From Prorocentrum cordatum (lineage: Eukaryota > Sar > Dinophyceae > Prorocentrales > Prorocentraceae), in the NCBI GenBank assembly GCA_963575745.1, contig CAUYUJ010012780.1:1111237-1175236 (forward strand): 64,000 nucleotides of DNA, written 5' to 3'. A model generated the notes under the pieces. It ran no database searches, was not told the origin of the DNA, and saw only the letters and a program-made list of their open reading frames with translations. Both the position numbers and the translations under genes were made by a program. Positions 1 to 11,455 of the stretch are shown in pieces. Every line of letters starts with the position of its first letter. Position 1 is the first letter of the stretch.

Positions 1-613
1 GCTCGCTCTCCGCCGTGCCCGAGCTCCTCGGCGTCTCGAGTGTATGCTTCGTCGCAGCTGGGCAGCGAGGGGGGGAAGTGGGAACCCATGTGGCTATTTG
101 TGCATCCCCGCCACGATGATGGTCCTCCTGCGTCGCGCTCGACTTGGCGCGTGCTTCCGAGGGCGCAGGTCTCCTCCATTCGTTGATGCTCCCCTGTTCC
201 CCCCAGCCTCGGCTTTCGTCGCGCGCCAGCTGCGCATATACAAGAAGCATGTTGAACCGTACGTGCCGCTTGCTTTTGCCAGCATTGCGCTCGCTTTGGC
301 GCGTGCCTCACAGGGCGCAGGTGTCCTCTGCCTGTCTCCTTTTCCCCAAGCTGGCCCTTTAGCGTGCGAGGTCGGCATTGTTGCGCGTGTTCCCCCGTGG
401 CCTCGCGCCCACCGCGGTGCGTGCATCGTATGGCGTAGGCTATCTTTCTTGCTGAGCTTGCTCCAACGTGGCCCTTTCCGCGAGCTTCGTCTACAGTGCA
501 TGGCTCACCACCTTGCCTCGCGGTCGCCACCTTGCGTCCATCGGAAGGGGCCCGTTTTCTTGTTTGCTCGTTATACCTCAACCTCGAGCTCGCCCGGGCG
601 ACGCCGTCTTTCC

Positions 614-717
614 TATACATATATGTATATATATATATATGTATATGTATATATGTTTATATATATATATATATATGTGTATGTGTGTAAACATATATAT
701 ATATATATATATATATC
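614..717. repeat. TA/TG-rich microsatellite
   Basis: Alternating purine-pyrimidine tract built of TATA and TATG dinucleotides with a short GTGTATGTGTG interruption. It would melt easily and could adopt alternative structures. There is no sign of coding use. Confidence 0.9.
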
Positions 718-914
718 AAACTGGGTTGTCTTTGATCGTGCTCTGTCGCCTCTTGACCGAGGTGCTCAGGCAATCGCTTGCGCCCGTCGGCGGGCGGAGT
801 ATCCGATGTAGGTGTCGCTCCCCTGTGCCTCGCGACCGCTGCGGCGCGTGCGCCGCAGGGCACTGCGAGCCCGCCCCCTCCCCCCCGAGCGTGGCCCCTC
901 GATGGTCGCCGGCC

Positions 915-1012
915 AAGGATTGCAAAAACAAAAAAAAAAACAAAGGATTGCAAAAAAAACAAACAAAAAATCCTTTGTTTTTGTTTTGCAATCCTTTGTT
1001 TTTGTTTGTTGT
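915..1012. repeat. A/T-run inverted repeat (hairpin)
   Basis: Two direct copies of AAGGATTGCAAAA in A-rich sequence are followed by their inverse complement in T-rich sequence. CAAAGGATTGCAAAA (941-955) pairs perfectly with TTTTGCAATCCTTTG (984-998), and flanking A-runs and T-runs extend the stem. It is a strong potential hairpin of unknown role, possibly the remnant of a small inverted-repeat element. Confidence 0.8.
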
Positions 1013-1315
1013 CTGCTCACCGTCGGCCCCGCGCAGATGCTGTTGTCCTTTTTGCGCTCGCGCTCGTGAGGTCTCTCGAAGGGGGCTGGTTGCTGGCGGG
1101 CTGTGACTGCGCGTGGCGGGTGTCGACCACGTCTTTCCTTGCAAGGGGGATGCGGCCGTAAGAGACGGGGAGGCGGCGGATGACAGGAGAGTGTTTGGTT
1201 TCTCTTGTCGGGGGGTCGAGGTGGGGAAGGTTCAAGGGCAGCAGAGGTGGCAGCTTCATGCAGTGATGCGAGCGAGGACGCCGTTCTCTCTGAAGTTATC
1301 GAGCCTCATCCCAGG

Positions 1316-2929
1316 ATGCGACCTGGCAACCTCTGCTCTCTTCTGGCACTCCGGTTTGCCTTGCCGTGCCACTGGAACATACTGTGCACACATGCTTCGG
1401 GGAAACAGCCGGAGGACGCCGGGCCGATAGACTGCGACTCCACGGGCTCCTCGGGCGAATGTCCTGCAGTGCTGGGCAGAGCAGAAGAGGTCACCGATTC
1501 AACTGAGGACCAGGATTTTCTCGAGGCTGCGTCGGCCCAGGATCTCCGCAGAGTGATTGTTTCGTGCGGGCTCTCTGCCAGCGACTGTTTTGAGAGGGCC
1601 GACCTGCGTGCTCGTGCTGCGGAGGCGCTTCGGCGGAAGAAGGCTGGTCGGTGCCTGGCCCAGGAATGGAGCCCGTCTTCGAAGAGAGGGAGGAGCAGGC
1701 CAAGGCCCACCAACGATGCCAGGGGCAGCTCTGGGAAAGGTGCGTCCAGCTTCCCTGCGCCTCGCAGCACTGCGAGGAGTACTTCTGAGCGTCTCAAAGA
1801 CCAGAGGACTTCGATCCAGAAGACCGGGGGCCTCAACAGTTTGAGGATCTCGCTTCTGCCACAGGGCGATGAAGAGTTGGACGTTGCGTCACCGCAGCAA
1901 CTGCGGAGAGTGATTCGTCACGGTGGGTTAAGCCACCACGACTGCGTAGAGAAGGCCGAGCTTCTTCGCAGAGCTAAGGAGGCGACCCGTCGACCGAAAA
2001 CGCTGCCTCGCCCTGGGCCCATCAGGCACGAAGGCCGCGTCGCGCATGTTCTGACGCCGAAGCATTTGAAGCATAGAGAGGAGGTGCCGCTGATGTTCGT
2101 GTTTCATGGAGCCGGAAGAACAGACGAAGACATTCAACACATGGTACGGCAGTATTCAAAGGTGGCTTCTCGCAGTAGGATTGTCATTGTTATTCAGAAG
2201 TCGTTCGGCAAAACCTGGGACCTCATGGCCACGCACGAGCGCCACGCGATCTCCGGAGACACCGCCTTTGTCGGCTTCGTCATCGACCGTCTCCGCAGGG
2301 ACTACTACGTGGACATGCGCCGAGTGGCTGCTATGGGATTCTCCGACGGAGGCTCTTATGCGATTACCCTGGCGGTCAACAACCCAGAGATCTTCCAGGC
2401 CGCCATGCCCCCACGACCTCCGACACCCTGCCCTTCCATTCGTGTGCCCCGGATCTCTGGACCCCCTTCTGGGGCAACTGCCTCTCGTCCCGGGCCGATT
2501 AGAAGCCAGGCGAAGGCTGGCAAACCCGTGGCTGCTAAAACGGAGCTCGGGAATTTTGTCTCCCGGGAAGCAGCCCGTTTATTTAGCACGGTGAGTTTTA
2601 TTCCGGTAAGTTGTTCTTTCCTTCCCGTCTCAGCAGCCACGGATTTGCCAGCCCTCGTCCAGCTTCCGAGCCGAGCTCCTCTCTCTGACGGGCCCACGGC
2701 CCGGAGAGAGCTCCCACCCCCCGGGGTCTCCAGGAAGCGGGCCGCGGAGAGCGCAGATCCGCGTGGTGGCCTCGGCTCTTCCCGCAAGATCTACAGTCGA
2801 CCCGCAGAGTAAGGATGAGCGACTCCCCACGCTTCAGATGAGGAAGATACGTCTCCCTCCCTTCCCCTCCTCCCCCTCCTCCTCCTTCTCCTTCTCCTTT
2901 CTCCTCCTCCTCTCCTCCTCCTCCTCCTC

Positions 2930-2960
<31 letters not shown>

Positions 2961-4890
2961 TCCCCCTCCTCCTCCCCCTCCCCTCCTCCTCCTCCTCCTC
3001 CTCCTCCTCCTCCTCCTCCTCCTCCTCCTCCTCCTTCCCCCTCCTCCTCCCTCCTCCTCCTCCTCCTCCTTCCTCCTCCTCCTCCTCCTCCTGCTTTCTC
3101 CTCGACTATCGCTGCCCTCCCGTCGTCCTCCCTTCTTCGGCGCCTCCTGGGAGGCCCCCGTCGCTACCGCTGGAGTCGCCTCGAGATCCTGGTCCGGCCG
3201 CACTCCGGGCGAGGTCTGGGCAGGAGCGGTACCCGCACCTTTTGGATTTCGGGGTTGCCCCAGAGGCAGATGCCCTCGTGGGCATCCTCCTCCTCCTCCT
3301 CCTCCTCCTCCTCCTCCTCCTCCTCCTCCTCCTCCTCCTCCTCCTCCCCCTCCTCCTCCTCCTCCTCCTCCTCCTCCTCCTCCTTCTGTGCCCCAGAGGC
3401 CGCCTCCTCCTCCTCCTTCGGCCCGCGCGGGCTGCTCGCCCCGGCCGCGCCCCGCTCGCGCAGCGTCGGCGCGGCCCTCCGAGGCCCCCGCCTCTGCGGG
3501 CCGACTGCACCGGCCCCCGGCGCCTCTCCCGGGGGGGCGCCCCGCGCCCGGGGGCTCCACGGCGGGCGGCGGGGGCGCCCCGCCGGGGGGGGGGGGCCAG
3601 GGCCACGGCCCGCGAGCGAGGACCGAGGAGGCCCCCTCCAGGCTCGAGTCCGGCATGTCCCTCTGCAGGGGGGATGCTCAGACATGGTCAAAAGGTGGTC
3701 TGGGGGCAGTTTCTGAACATCTGTTTGCGAATCTGTTTCTAAGACTTGTTGGATGTGTTGATTCTCTGTGGGAGGGCATGCCCGACCTAACTCCAGGCCG
3801 CCATGCCCTGGTCGGCGGGCTACTACCTGGACGATCCCAGCTCGCCTGCTTTCCACTCGGCGTCCAAGCCGCACATCTATCACCGTGGTCGGTCGGTCGC
3901 CTTGAGGGCCAGGCGGGCCAGGAGCCTCCAGGCAGACCTCCTCTCCCCACTCCTCCTCCTCTTCTCCCACCCAGCTTCTCCTCCTCCCCTTGCCCCCCTT
4001 TTTTCCCCCATTCTCCCCCTCCTCCTCCTCCTCCTTCTCCTCCTCCTCCTTCTCCTCCTCCTCCTCCTCCTCCTCCTCTCCTGTTCTCATTTTCCTCCTC
4101 TTCCTCCTCCTCCTCCTCCTCCTCCTCCTCCTTCCTCCTCCTCCTACCCCCTCCTCCTCCTCCTCCTCCTCCTCCTCCTCCTCCTCCTCCTCCTCCTCCT
4201 CCACCGTTGCCATTGCCATCCTGTGCGCCGTCCCCACCAAAACAAACAGGGAAACTCTTCAGAGGCCTCGGAACGGCCCACATTAGGTGTTGTTGTACGT
4301 TGTTTGCTATGTTCGTCCACTCTCTGGAACGGTTGCTTGTCAGTTCTGGGATGAGGAGGAGGAGGACGATGAGGAGGAGGAGGAGGAGGAGGAGGAGGAG
4401 GAGGAGGAGGAGGAAGAGGAGGAGGATAATATTCAAAGGGGGGAGGGGGTATCAGGATGAGGAAAAAGTAGAGTGGGAGGAGGGGTGATGGCGATGAGGG
4501 ACAAAGGAGGAGCGTGAGGAGGCGGAGGAGGAGGAGGAGGAAGAGGTGGAGGAAGAAGAGGAGGAAGAGGAGGAGGAGGAGGAGGAGGAGAAGGAGGAGG
4601 AGGAGGAGGAGGAGGAGGAGGAGTGGAAGGATAGTGATTGAGGAGGAGCGTGGAGGAGGAAAGGAAGGAGAAAGAGAGGAGGAAGAGGGAGGAGGAGGAG
4701 ATGGAGGAGGAGGGGGAGGAGGAGGAGGAGGAGGAGGAGGAGGAGGAGGAGGAGGAGTTGGAGGAGGAGGAGGAGGAGGAGGAGGATGGGCCCTGGTCCC
4801 CAGGGCGGTCAACCCGACCAGGGATCCGTCATGGACACGGTAAGGCCGATGAGCACTTCGACTTCCAGAGGGTTGCCGTGCCGATGTTCA
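1316..4890 (+). CDS. Alpha/beta-hydrolase (esterase-like) with two SAP/ARMET-like repeats, split gene
   Basis: Exon 1 (ATG 1316 to 2398) encodes two similar helical repeats, each starting LRRVI and carrying a GLS..DC.E motif (near 1540-1620 and 1890-1975), which resemble the SAP-like/ARMET C-terminal domain frequent in dinoflagellate proteins. A serine-hydrolase core follows, with FHGAGRTDEDI (oxyanion-hole type HG) and the nucleophile elbow GFSDGGSYA (near 2335-2365). Exon 2 (3797-3884) continues with AAMPWSAGYY and KPHIYH. Exon 3 (from 4822) holds HGHGKADEHFDF, the usual HGxxD position of the third catalytic region. The fold resembles the PHB-depolymerase/LpqC-like or carboxylesterase branch; the substrate is unknown. 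The open frame extends upstream without ATG, so an earlier exon is possible. The catalytic-histidine end is not identified and may lie in or beyond the N gap. The two introns are rich in CCT and GGA tracts. Confidence 0.72.
2399..3796 (+). other. GC-AG intron flanked by a 16-bp direct repeat
   Basis: The hydrolase frame breaks after TTCCAG at 2398 and resumes exactly after CTCCAG at 3796. The sequence CCAGGCCGCCATGCCC occurs at both ends (2395-2410 and 3793-3808), so splicing CAG|GC...CAG|GC restores NNPEIFQAAMPWSAG in frame. The 1398-bp interval is full of CCT tracts. The long terminal duplication looks like a target-site duplication left by insertion, as in introner elements. Confidence 0.75.
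2850..4790. repeat. CCT/AGG trinucleotide tracts
   Basis: Successive homopyrimidine tracts of CCT/CTC on the plus strand (about 2853-3103, 3288-3383, 3948-4203) are followed by homopurine GGA/GAG tracts (about 4350-4424 and 4510-4786). The strand switch makes the first and second groups complementary to each other. They lie mostly inside the two introns of the hydrolase gene. The predicted poly-Ser, poly-Pro, poly-Glu and poly-Arg frames are artefacts of the repeats. Confidence 0.9.
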
Positions 4891-5018
4891 TGAGCGGCGA
4901 ACATGTCTCTGCCCCTACCCCCACCGCCGGGAAACGAGCCCCGGTGGACATGGCAGAGTCTTCGCTCGTCCTGGTCGTGATGCCGCGATCGGCGATGGGG
5001 CCGAGAAGACCTCCACTC

Positions 5019-5118
5019 NNNNNNNNNNNNNNNNNNNNNNNNNNNNNNNNNNNNNNNNNNNNNNNNNNNNNNNNNNNNNNNNNNNNNNNNNNNNNNNNNN
5101 NNNNNNNNNNNNNNNNNN
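5019..5118. other. Assembly gap (100 N)
   Basis: A run of exactly 100 unknown bases, the conventional scaffold gap of unspecified length. It separates hydrolase exon 3 from the next segment, so continuity across it cannot be assumed. Confidence 0.99.
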
Positions 5119-5425
5119 CCCGCCACGCGCTGCCGGCGACGGGGGCGTTGGCCGCGGCTGCCCCCGCCGCCGCCGCGGGGCGCCGGGCGGGCTGCGGAAC
5201 CGGCGCCCTGGCGGCCGCGGCGGCCGCCACCGCCGCGTCGGCGCCCTCGCGGGGCGCGCGCCGCCTGCGCCCTGGGGCCGCGCTCTCCACGCCCCCCGCC
5301 TTTTTTACGGCCCTCTGCCCCACGCCCCCGTCCCTGAAAATCGTGCGGATCGCTGCCCCGCACTCTCGATACTCCTCCGCGGTCCACCGCCTCTGTTCCT
5401 TCCGCTTCCTTCTGCGCGGCGGCAT
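5119..5425 (-). CDS. Hypothetical basic protein, 5' part, cut by the gap
   Basis: From ATG at 5425 the minus strand reads MPPRRRKRKEQRRWTAEEY followed by RECGAAIRTIFRDGG, then an alanine/proline-rich stretch running into the N gap. The start is strongly basic (possible nuclear signal) and the WTAEEY segment looks protein-like. The later Ala-rich part could be simple GCC/GCG composition. No family was recognised. It could be a real first exon or a GC-rich chance frame. Confidence 0.3.
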
Positions 5426-6361
5426 GGCGAACTCCAAGGAAGCTGAATTTCACGCTCCGCCGCGGCGCGGCGTCGAGGGCGCCGGCCCAAAGGCCAGCTG
5501 CAGCACCCAACCGTTATTCAGAAATGGCCGAACGCCAGAACCAGCGCCACAGACGTCGGGCAGGAAAGAAAATATACATCGTCTTGACACACGGGGGATC
5601 ACAACCATCGCCCGGATAGATTTCTACGGCGCCCAGAAAGCGAAGACCGCTGCTTCTCAAGAAGTTGATCCTTACGCACCTCCCTCTCCACAGCATCCTG
5701 ACCCCGTCGTCAACACCCGCCTTCTCAGCCGCCCAGCGCCCCCCCATTCAGTCTCCAGTTTTCCCGTGGGGTCTGAAGGAGGTCGGGCGGACGATGGTAA
5801 AAGTGCATGCGCATCAAGACGCGCCCACAGAAACGCGCCAGGCAGGTGCGCAAACTAGGGAGTTGTTTGGCCTCACGCGTTGCCAGCATGAACGCATTCG
5901 TGCTGCCATAAACCAACATGGCCGCTCGGGCAAACCAATTGCCAATTGCGTTGAATATGTGCTGGCTTTCGGAAACAACAACATGATGTCGGATACCGTG
6001 TCTCGATCATCGACACTCTAAATACTCATATCACAAATCGCCCCATGAGGCAAAGGCCTGCATCCCCTGCCCTCTAAAGCAGATCCCAATACAGTTCCAA
6101 GCTCTATTTCAGGGTCTTGACTGCCATCCTGCCAAAGATGGCGCGATGGCCCATGAGACACGGAGCACCCCTGAGGGGGGCCACCAGAAGCTGCGCGGGG
6201 GTGTTGGGACTGCTGCGGGGTACTCCGAGGCCTGGTGAGGCCAGCCTGGGCCACCTACAGGGTGGTAAATTGCGCATAGTCCCAAACCTCGCCATCAGTC
6301 GTCCGTCTTTCTCCAGCGCGCGCGCCCCCCCCCCCCCCTCCCTCCGCACAGGGACCACAGA
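5426..6361. other. Unassigned single-copy sequence
   Basis: Mixed-composition sequence with only short overlapping frames and no recognisable motif. I see no gene here. Confidence 0.4.
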
Positions 6362-7050
6362 AAGGGAGAGGGACGCGACGACGACGCCGCCGACGACAAA
6401 TGCGACGACGAGCACGACTATGGCCATGACGGTGGCGACGACGTCGCCGACAGAGACTACGGCGAACCTGTCGATAACGACCAGTACGGTGCTGGCGACG
6501 ACCGAGGAAACGAAGGCCACGGCGGCGATGCCGACAACGTCGACGAAAGCGACTACGACGACGTCGGCAATGACGGCAACTGCGGCGATGGCGCCGAAGT
6601 CAGCGACGACGACGACAACGGTCTCGCGCGCGAGCCGCCTCCTGGCCACCGCGGGCCGCCTCGGCCGCGCTTTCGGCCTCACTGCGCGGCTCTTCGGGGT
6701 CGTCATCATCGTCGCAATCTTCGCCGTTTTCGTCGCCATCACCGTCGCCGTGGCCGCTGTCGTCGCCTTAGTCGGCGTCGTCGTGCTCGACACCGTAGTC
6801 ACCGTCGTGGTCGACGTCGTCGTCGCCTGAGTCACCGTCCGTCGTCTCCGCCGTCGTTGACGCCACTGCCAACGTCGCCGTCGACTCTGTAGTCCCCGAC
6901 GTCGTCGACATCGTCGCCGTAGCCTCAGTCGTCGTCGACGTCGTAGCCGTCGCCGTCGTCGATGTTATCGCCACAATCGCCGTCGTCGTCGCCATCTTCG
7001 TCATCTTTTTCGCTGTCGCTGTCGCCGTCGCCGCCGCGGTCCTCCCCCTC
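6362..7050. repeat. Degenerate GAC tract followed by GTC tract (inverted low complexity)
   Basis: About 270 bp of degenerate ACG/GAC triplets (6376-6640) are followed, after a short GC-rich spacer, by about 340 bp of GTC/TCG triplets (6700-7045). The two halves are broadly complementary. They give long Thr/Ala/Val/Asp frames on both strands that I treat as repeat artefacts. Confidence 0.75.
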
Positions 7051-8290
7051 CTCCTCTCATTTTGTTCGGAGGGTGAAGATGGGAACGGACACCGAACAAT
7101 CCGCGCCCCTCACAGGGGCGATCATCGGAACGGAAGTGCTCTATAAGTGGCCGGCCGGGTAGACGTCACCACATTCAGGGGGAGGAGCGGAGGAGGCGGA
7201 GGATCAGGAGGATGAGGAGGATGAGGAGGGGAGAGAGACAGAGATTCAATCCAAAACACCATGAGCAGCTCAGGCCAACCTGTCATAGGCAAGCTGCTGC
7301 GCGCCACTGTGGATTTGGGGGGACACTGGCACAGCTTCATAATTGTACAACTATCCGGGCCCAAGCGCCGCGAATGACCGCGTACCACTTAAAACGCCAA
7401 CGAGTAGAAGAGAGACTGAAGAGGAGGAGGAGGAGGAAAATGGCAGGAGGGAGGGGGAGAGAGACGGCCGTGCCCATGCACTCGGAGGTCCTCCACGAGC
7501 GCAGCTCCACACGGAACGAATCTAGAAAGCCATCATGGCAACACATGGTACAGAAGCGGCAGCGGCAGGGAGGAGGTCGAACGGGAACAGACGAGCCGAA
7601 CAAACAGCACATGCCGTCCAACATCTGAGCCGACCCCCCGCGCGACCGCCGCCCGTCAGCGTGTCGAATCAGGAGCTTGGGTCTGGGAGCCCCTCGGCTC
7701 CACGCCAAGATCTGCCTCAGGACGTGCCTCGGGAGAGGCCCGGGCGTCGGTCAAGAAGGGAGGAGCAGGAGAGGGGTACGATGGAGGCTGGCTTCCTCTA
7801 CTTCCCGTGGCGTTGGCCCACGCCCGTGAACAACACTATATTTCGAGCGCACCCCACCTTGGTCGCGATGTCTCCAGAGGTCGCCAGGTGTACCCACCTG
7901 CCCTCGGAGACCCCCAGATCCTCATCAGGCCCCAGCCACAAAGCAGCTCGGCGCTTGGGCCTCGCCGCCAGCCCAAACGGCAAGCATGAAACGGAAGCTG
8001 CCCCGCAGAGACTGCCCAAGAGGTGTGCGCCACCCACGTGGCGCACGAGGGATTGCACGATCACGGGATTGGGACTTAGGCTGTGTCATCCAAGGGTTGC
8101 GCAATCCATGGATTTCGCCAGCCGCCGCCGTGCCTCGTGAACGTTGAGGCGTGGGAGAATGTCTGGTTACTCAGGGGCCACGGTCCTTTGTACAAGAAAA
8201 CGATGAGACCGCGCTGCCGAAGCCACGATCCCTCGTAATTGCGCTACCGAGGAACCCCACATACTTAATTTAAATCTTATGTGTTTGCTT
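7051..8290. other. Unassigned region
   Basis: No supported gene. A short GGA-rich patch lies at 7175-7235 and another at 7418-7460. Near 8030-8115 is a run of phrases built on TTGCGC and ATCCATGG that matches the family seen again at 12876-13260. Confidence 0.4.
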
Positions 8291-8293
8291 ATG

Positions 8294-8336
<43 letters not shown>
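8291..8336. repeat. (TA)n microsatellite at the array edge
   Basis: Pure TA dinucleotide run immediately preceding the 90-bp satellite array. Confidence 0.95.
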
Positions 8337-8340
<4 letters not shown>

Positions 8341-8369
8341 ATCCTGCGTTCTGGGCCCTCGTCGCGAAT

Positions 8370-11292
8370 GTTCCCTGCTAGGCTTTGCGCCAGTGTCGTG
8401 GATAGCGGCCGAGCTGAGAGACCACCCCCTGCGCACCCCCTGTGGTGTCGAGAAAGTGCCACGCCTGCTAGCCTTTGCGCCAGTGTCGTGGATAGCGGCC
8501 GAGCTGAGAGACCACCCCCTGCGCACCCCCTGTGGTGTCGAGAAAGTGCCACGCCTGCTAGCCTTTGCGCCAGTGTCGTGGATAGCGGCCGAGCTGAGAG
8601 ACCACCCCCTGCGCACCCCCTGTGGTGTCGAGAAAGTGCCACGGCTGCAAAGCTTTGCGCCAGTGTCGTGGATAGCGGCCGAGCTGAGAGACCACCCCCT
8701 GCCCACCCCCTTTGGTGTCGAGAAAGTGCCACGCCTGCTAGGCTTTGCGCCAGTGTCGTGGATGGCGGCCGAGCTGAGAGACCACCCCCTGCGCACCCCC
8801 TGTGGTGTCGAGAAAGTGCCACGCCTGCTAGGCTTTGCGACAGTGTCGTGGATAGCGGCCGAGCTGAGAGACCACCCCCTGCGCACCCCCTGTGGTGTCG
8901 AGAAGTGCCACGCCTGCTAGGCTTTGCGCCAGTGTCGTGGATAGCGGCCGAGCTGAGAGACCACCCCCTGCGCACCTCGTGTGGTCGTGCGCCGAAGTGT
9001 CGAGTGAGAGTGCGCACGCCTGCTAGGCTTTGCGCCAGTGTCGTGGATAGCGGCCGAGCTGAGAGACCACCCCCTGCGCACCCCCTGTGGTGTCGAGAAA
9101 GTGCCACGCCTGCTAGGCTTTGCGCCAGTGTCGTGGATAGCGGCCGAGCTGAGAGACCACCCCCTGCGCACCCCCTGTGGTGTCGAGAAAGTGCCACGCC
9201 TGCTAGGCTTTGCGCCAGTGTCGTGGATAGCGGCCGAGCTGAGAGACCACCCCCTGCGCACCCCCTGTGGTGTCGAGAAAGTGCCACGCCTGCTAGGCTT
9301 TGCGCCAGTGTCGTGGATAGCGGCCGAGCTGAGAGACCACCCCCTGCGCACCCCCTGTGGTGTCGAGAAAGTGCCACGCCTGCTAGGCTTTGCGCCAGTG
9401 CGTGGATAGCGGCCGAGCTGAGAGACCACCCCCTGCCCACCCCCTGTGGTGTCGAGAAAGTGCCACGCTTGCTAGGCTTTGCGCCAGTGTCGTGGCGGCC
9501 GAGCTGAGAGACCACCCCCTGCCCACCACCTTTGGTGTCGAGAAAGTGCCACGCCTGCTAGGCTTTGCGCCAGTGTCGTGGATAGCGGCCGAGCTGAGAG
9601 ACCACCCCCTGCGCACCCCCTGTGGTGTCGAGAAAGTGCCACGCCTGCTAGGCTTTGCGCCAGTGTCGTGGATAGCGGCCGAGCTGAGAGACCACCCCCT
9701 GCCCACCCCTGTGGTGTCGAGAAAGTGCCACGCCTAGGCTTTGCGACAGTGTCGTGGATCGCGCCGAGCTGCTAGGCTTTGCGCCAGTGTCGTGGACGGC
9801 CGAGCTGAGAGACCACCCCCTGCGCACCTGGTGGTGTCGAGAAAGTGCCACGCCTGCTAGGCTTTGCGCCAGTGTCGTGGATAGCGGCCGAGCTGAGAGA
9901 CCACCCCCTGCGCACCCCCTGTGGTGTCGAGAAAGTGCCACGCCTGCTAGGCTTTGCGCCAGTGTCGTGGATAGCGGCCGAGCTGAGAGACCACCCCCTG
10001 CGCACCCCCTGTGGTGTCGCGAAAGTGCCACGCCTGCTAGGCTTTGCGCCAGTGTCGTGGATAGCGGCCGAGCTGAGAGACCACCCCCTGCGCACCCCCT
10101 GTGGTGTCGAGAAAGTGCCACGCCTGCTAGGCTTTGCGCCAGTGTCGTGGATAGCGGCCGAGCTGAGAGACCACCCCCTGCGCACCCCCTGTGGTGTCGA
10201 GAAAGTGCCACGCCTGCTAGGCTTTGCGCCAGTGTCGTGGATAGCGGCCGAGCTGAGAGACCACCCCCTGCCCACCCCCTGTGGTGTCGAGAAAGTGCCA
10301 CGCCTGCTAGGCTTTGCGCCAGTGTCGTGGATAGCGGCCGAGCTGAGAGACCACCCCCTGCGCACCCCCTGTGGTGTCGAGAAAGTGCCACGCCTGCTAG
10401 GCTTTGCGCCAGTGTCGTGGATAGCGGCCGAGCTGAGAGACCACCCCCTGCGCACCCCCTGTGGTGTCGAGAAAGTGCCACGCCTGCTAGGCTTTGCGCC
10501 AGTGTCGTGGATAGCGGCCGAGCTGAGAGACCACCCCCTGCGCACCCCCTGTGGTGTCGAGAAAGTGCCACGCCTGCTAGCCTTTGCGCCAGTGTCGTGG
10601 ATAGCGGCCGAGCTGAGAGACCACCCCCTGCGCACCCCCTGTGGTGTCGAGAAAGTGCCACGCCTGCTAGCCTTTGCGCCAGTGTCGTGGATAGCGGCCG
10701 AGCTGAGAGACCACCCCCTGCGCACCCCCTGTGGTGTCGAGAAAGTGCCACGCCTGCTAGCCTTTGCGCCAGTGTCGTGGATAGCGGCCGAGCTGAGAGA
10801 CCACCCCCTGCGCACCCCCTGTGGTGTCGAGAAAGTGCCACGCCTGCTAGGCTTTGCGCCAGTGTCGTGGATAGCGGCCGAGCTGAGAGACCACCCCCTG
10901 CCCACCCCCTTTGGTGTCGAGAAAGTGCCACGCCTGCTAGGCTTTGCGCCAGTGTCGTGGATAGCGGCCGAGCTGAGAGACCACCCCCTGCGCACCCCCT
11001 GTGGTGTCGAGAAAGTGCCACGCCTGCTGGCCTTTGCGCCAGTGTCGTGGATAGCGGCCGAGCTGAGAGACCACCCCCTGCGCACCCCCTGCGGTGTCGA
11101 GAAAGTGCCACGCCTGCTAGGCTTTGCGCCAGTGTCGTGGATAGCGGCCGAGCTGAGAGACCACCCCCTGCCCACCCCCTTTGGTGTCGAGAGAGTGCCA
11201 CGCCTGCTAGGCTTTGCGCCAGTGTCGTGGATAGCGGCCGAGCTGAGAGACCAACCCCTGCGCACCCCCTGTGGTGTCGAGAAAGTGCCACG
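8370..11292. repeat. 90-bp tandem array A (about 32 copies)
   Basis: Head-to-tail units of 90 bp, each containing CTTTGCGCCAGTGTCGTGG and GCCGAGCTGAGAGACCACC. Most copies are identical or differ by one to three bases (e.g. CTAGGC/CTAGCC, GCGCACC/GCCCACC, CTGTGG/CTTTGG). A few carry indels (near 8903, 8980-9015, 9402, 9495, 9735-9775, 9828). Because 90 is a multiple of three, four of the six frames stay open over most of the array, giving apparent proteins of 400-670 residues with a 30-residue period. The indels break every frame, and the third frame on each strand has a TAG per unit. I read it as a homogenised minisatellite rather than a gene. Confidence 0.95.
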
Positions 11293-11455
11293 AGCTGTGC
11301 TGTGCTGTGCTGAGCTGAGCTGAGCCGTGCTGGGCTGTGCTGAGCTGTGCTGTGCTGTGCTGTGTGCTGAGCTGAGCTGAGCTGTGTGCTGTGCTGAGCT
11401 GTGCTGTGCTGTGCTGTGCTGTGATGTGCTGTGCTGTGCTGAGCTGTGCTGTACG
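11293..11455. repeat. CTGTG/CTGAG pentanucleotide repeat
   Basis: Irregular mixture of the pentamers CTGTG and CTGAG starting exactly where array A stops (after GTGCCACGAG). It resembles the GAGCTGAGAG phrase inside the 90-bp unit, so it may have grown out of a truncated unit by slippage. Confidence 0.85.

Larger units (their letters stand above)
1..1315. other. Gene-free leader region
   Basis: I see no supported gene here. The long open frames are GC-rich and overlap on both strands without any recognisable motif. The stretch contains a TA/TG microsatellite (614-717), a poly-A/poly-T hairpin (915-1012) and otherwise unique GC-rich sequence. It may hold the promoter or an upstream exon of the hydrolase gene that follows, but nothing in the sequence shows this directly. 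Confidence 0.5.

Noticed and set aside
2598-4843. Long poly-Gly, poly-Glu, poly-Arg and poly-Ser open frames
   Set aside because: They follow CCT/AGG triplet tracts on both strands and have no non-repeat sequence; treated as repeats.
6117-7004. Thr/Ala- and Val-rich membrane-like proteins
   Set aside because: Produced by GAC/GTC triplets read in different frames; both strands give similar-length frames.
8370-11292. CRISPR array
   Set aside because: Units are contiguous near-identical 90-mers without unique spacers, in a eukaryotic context.
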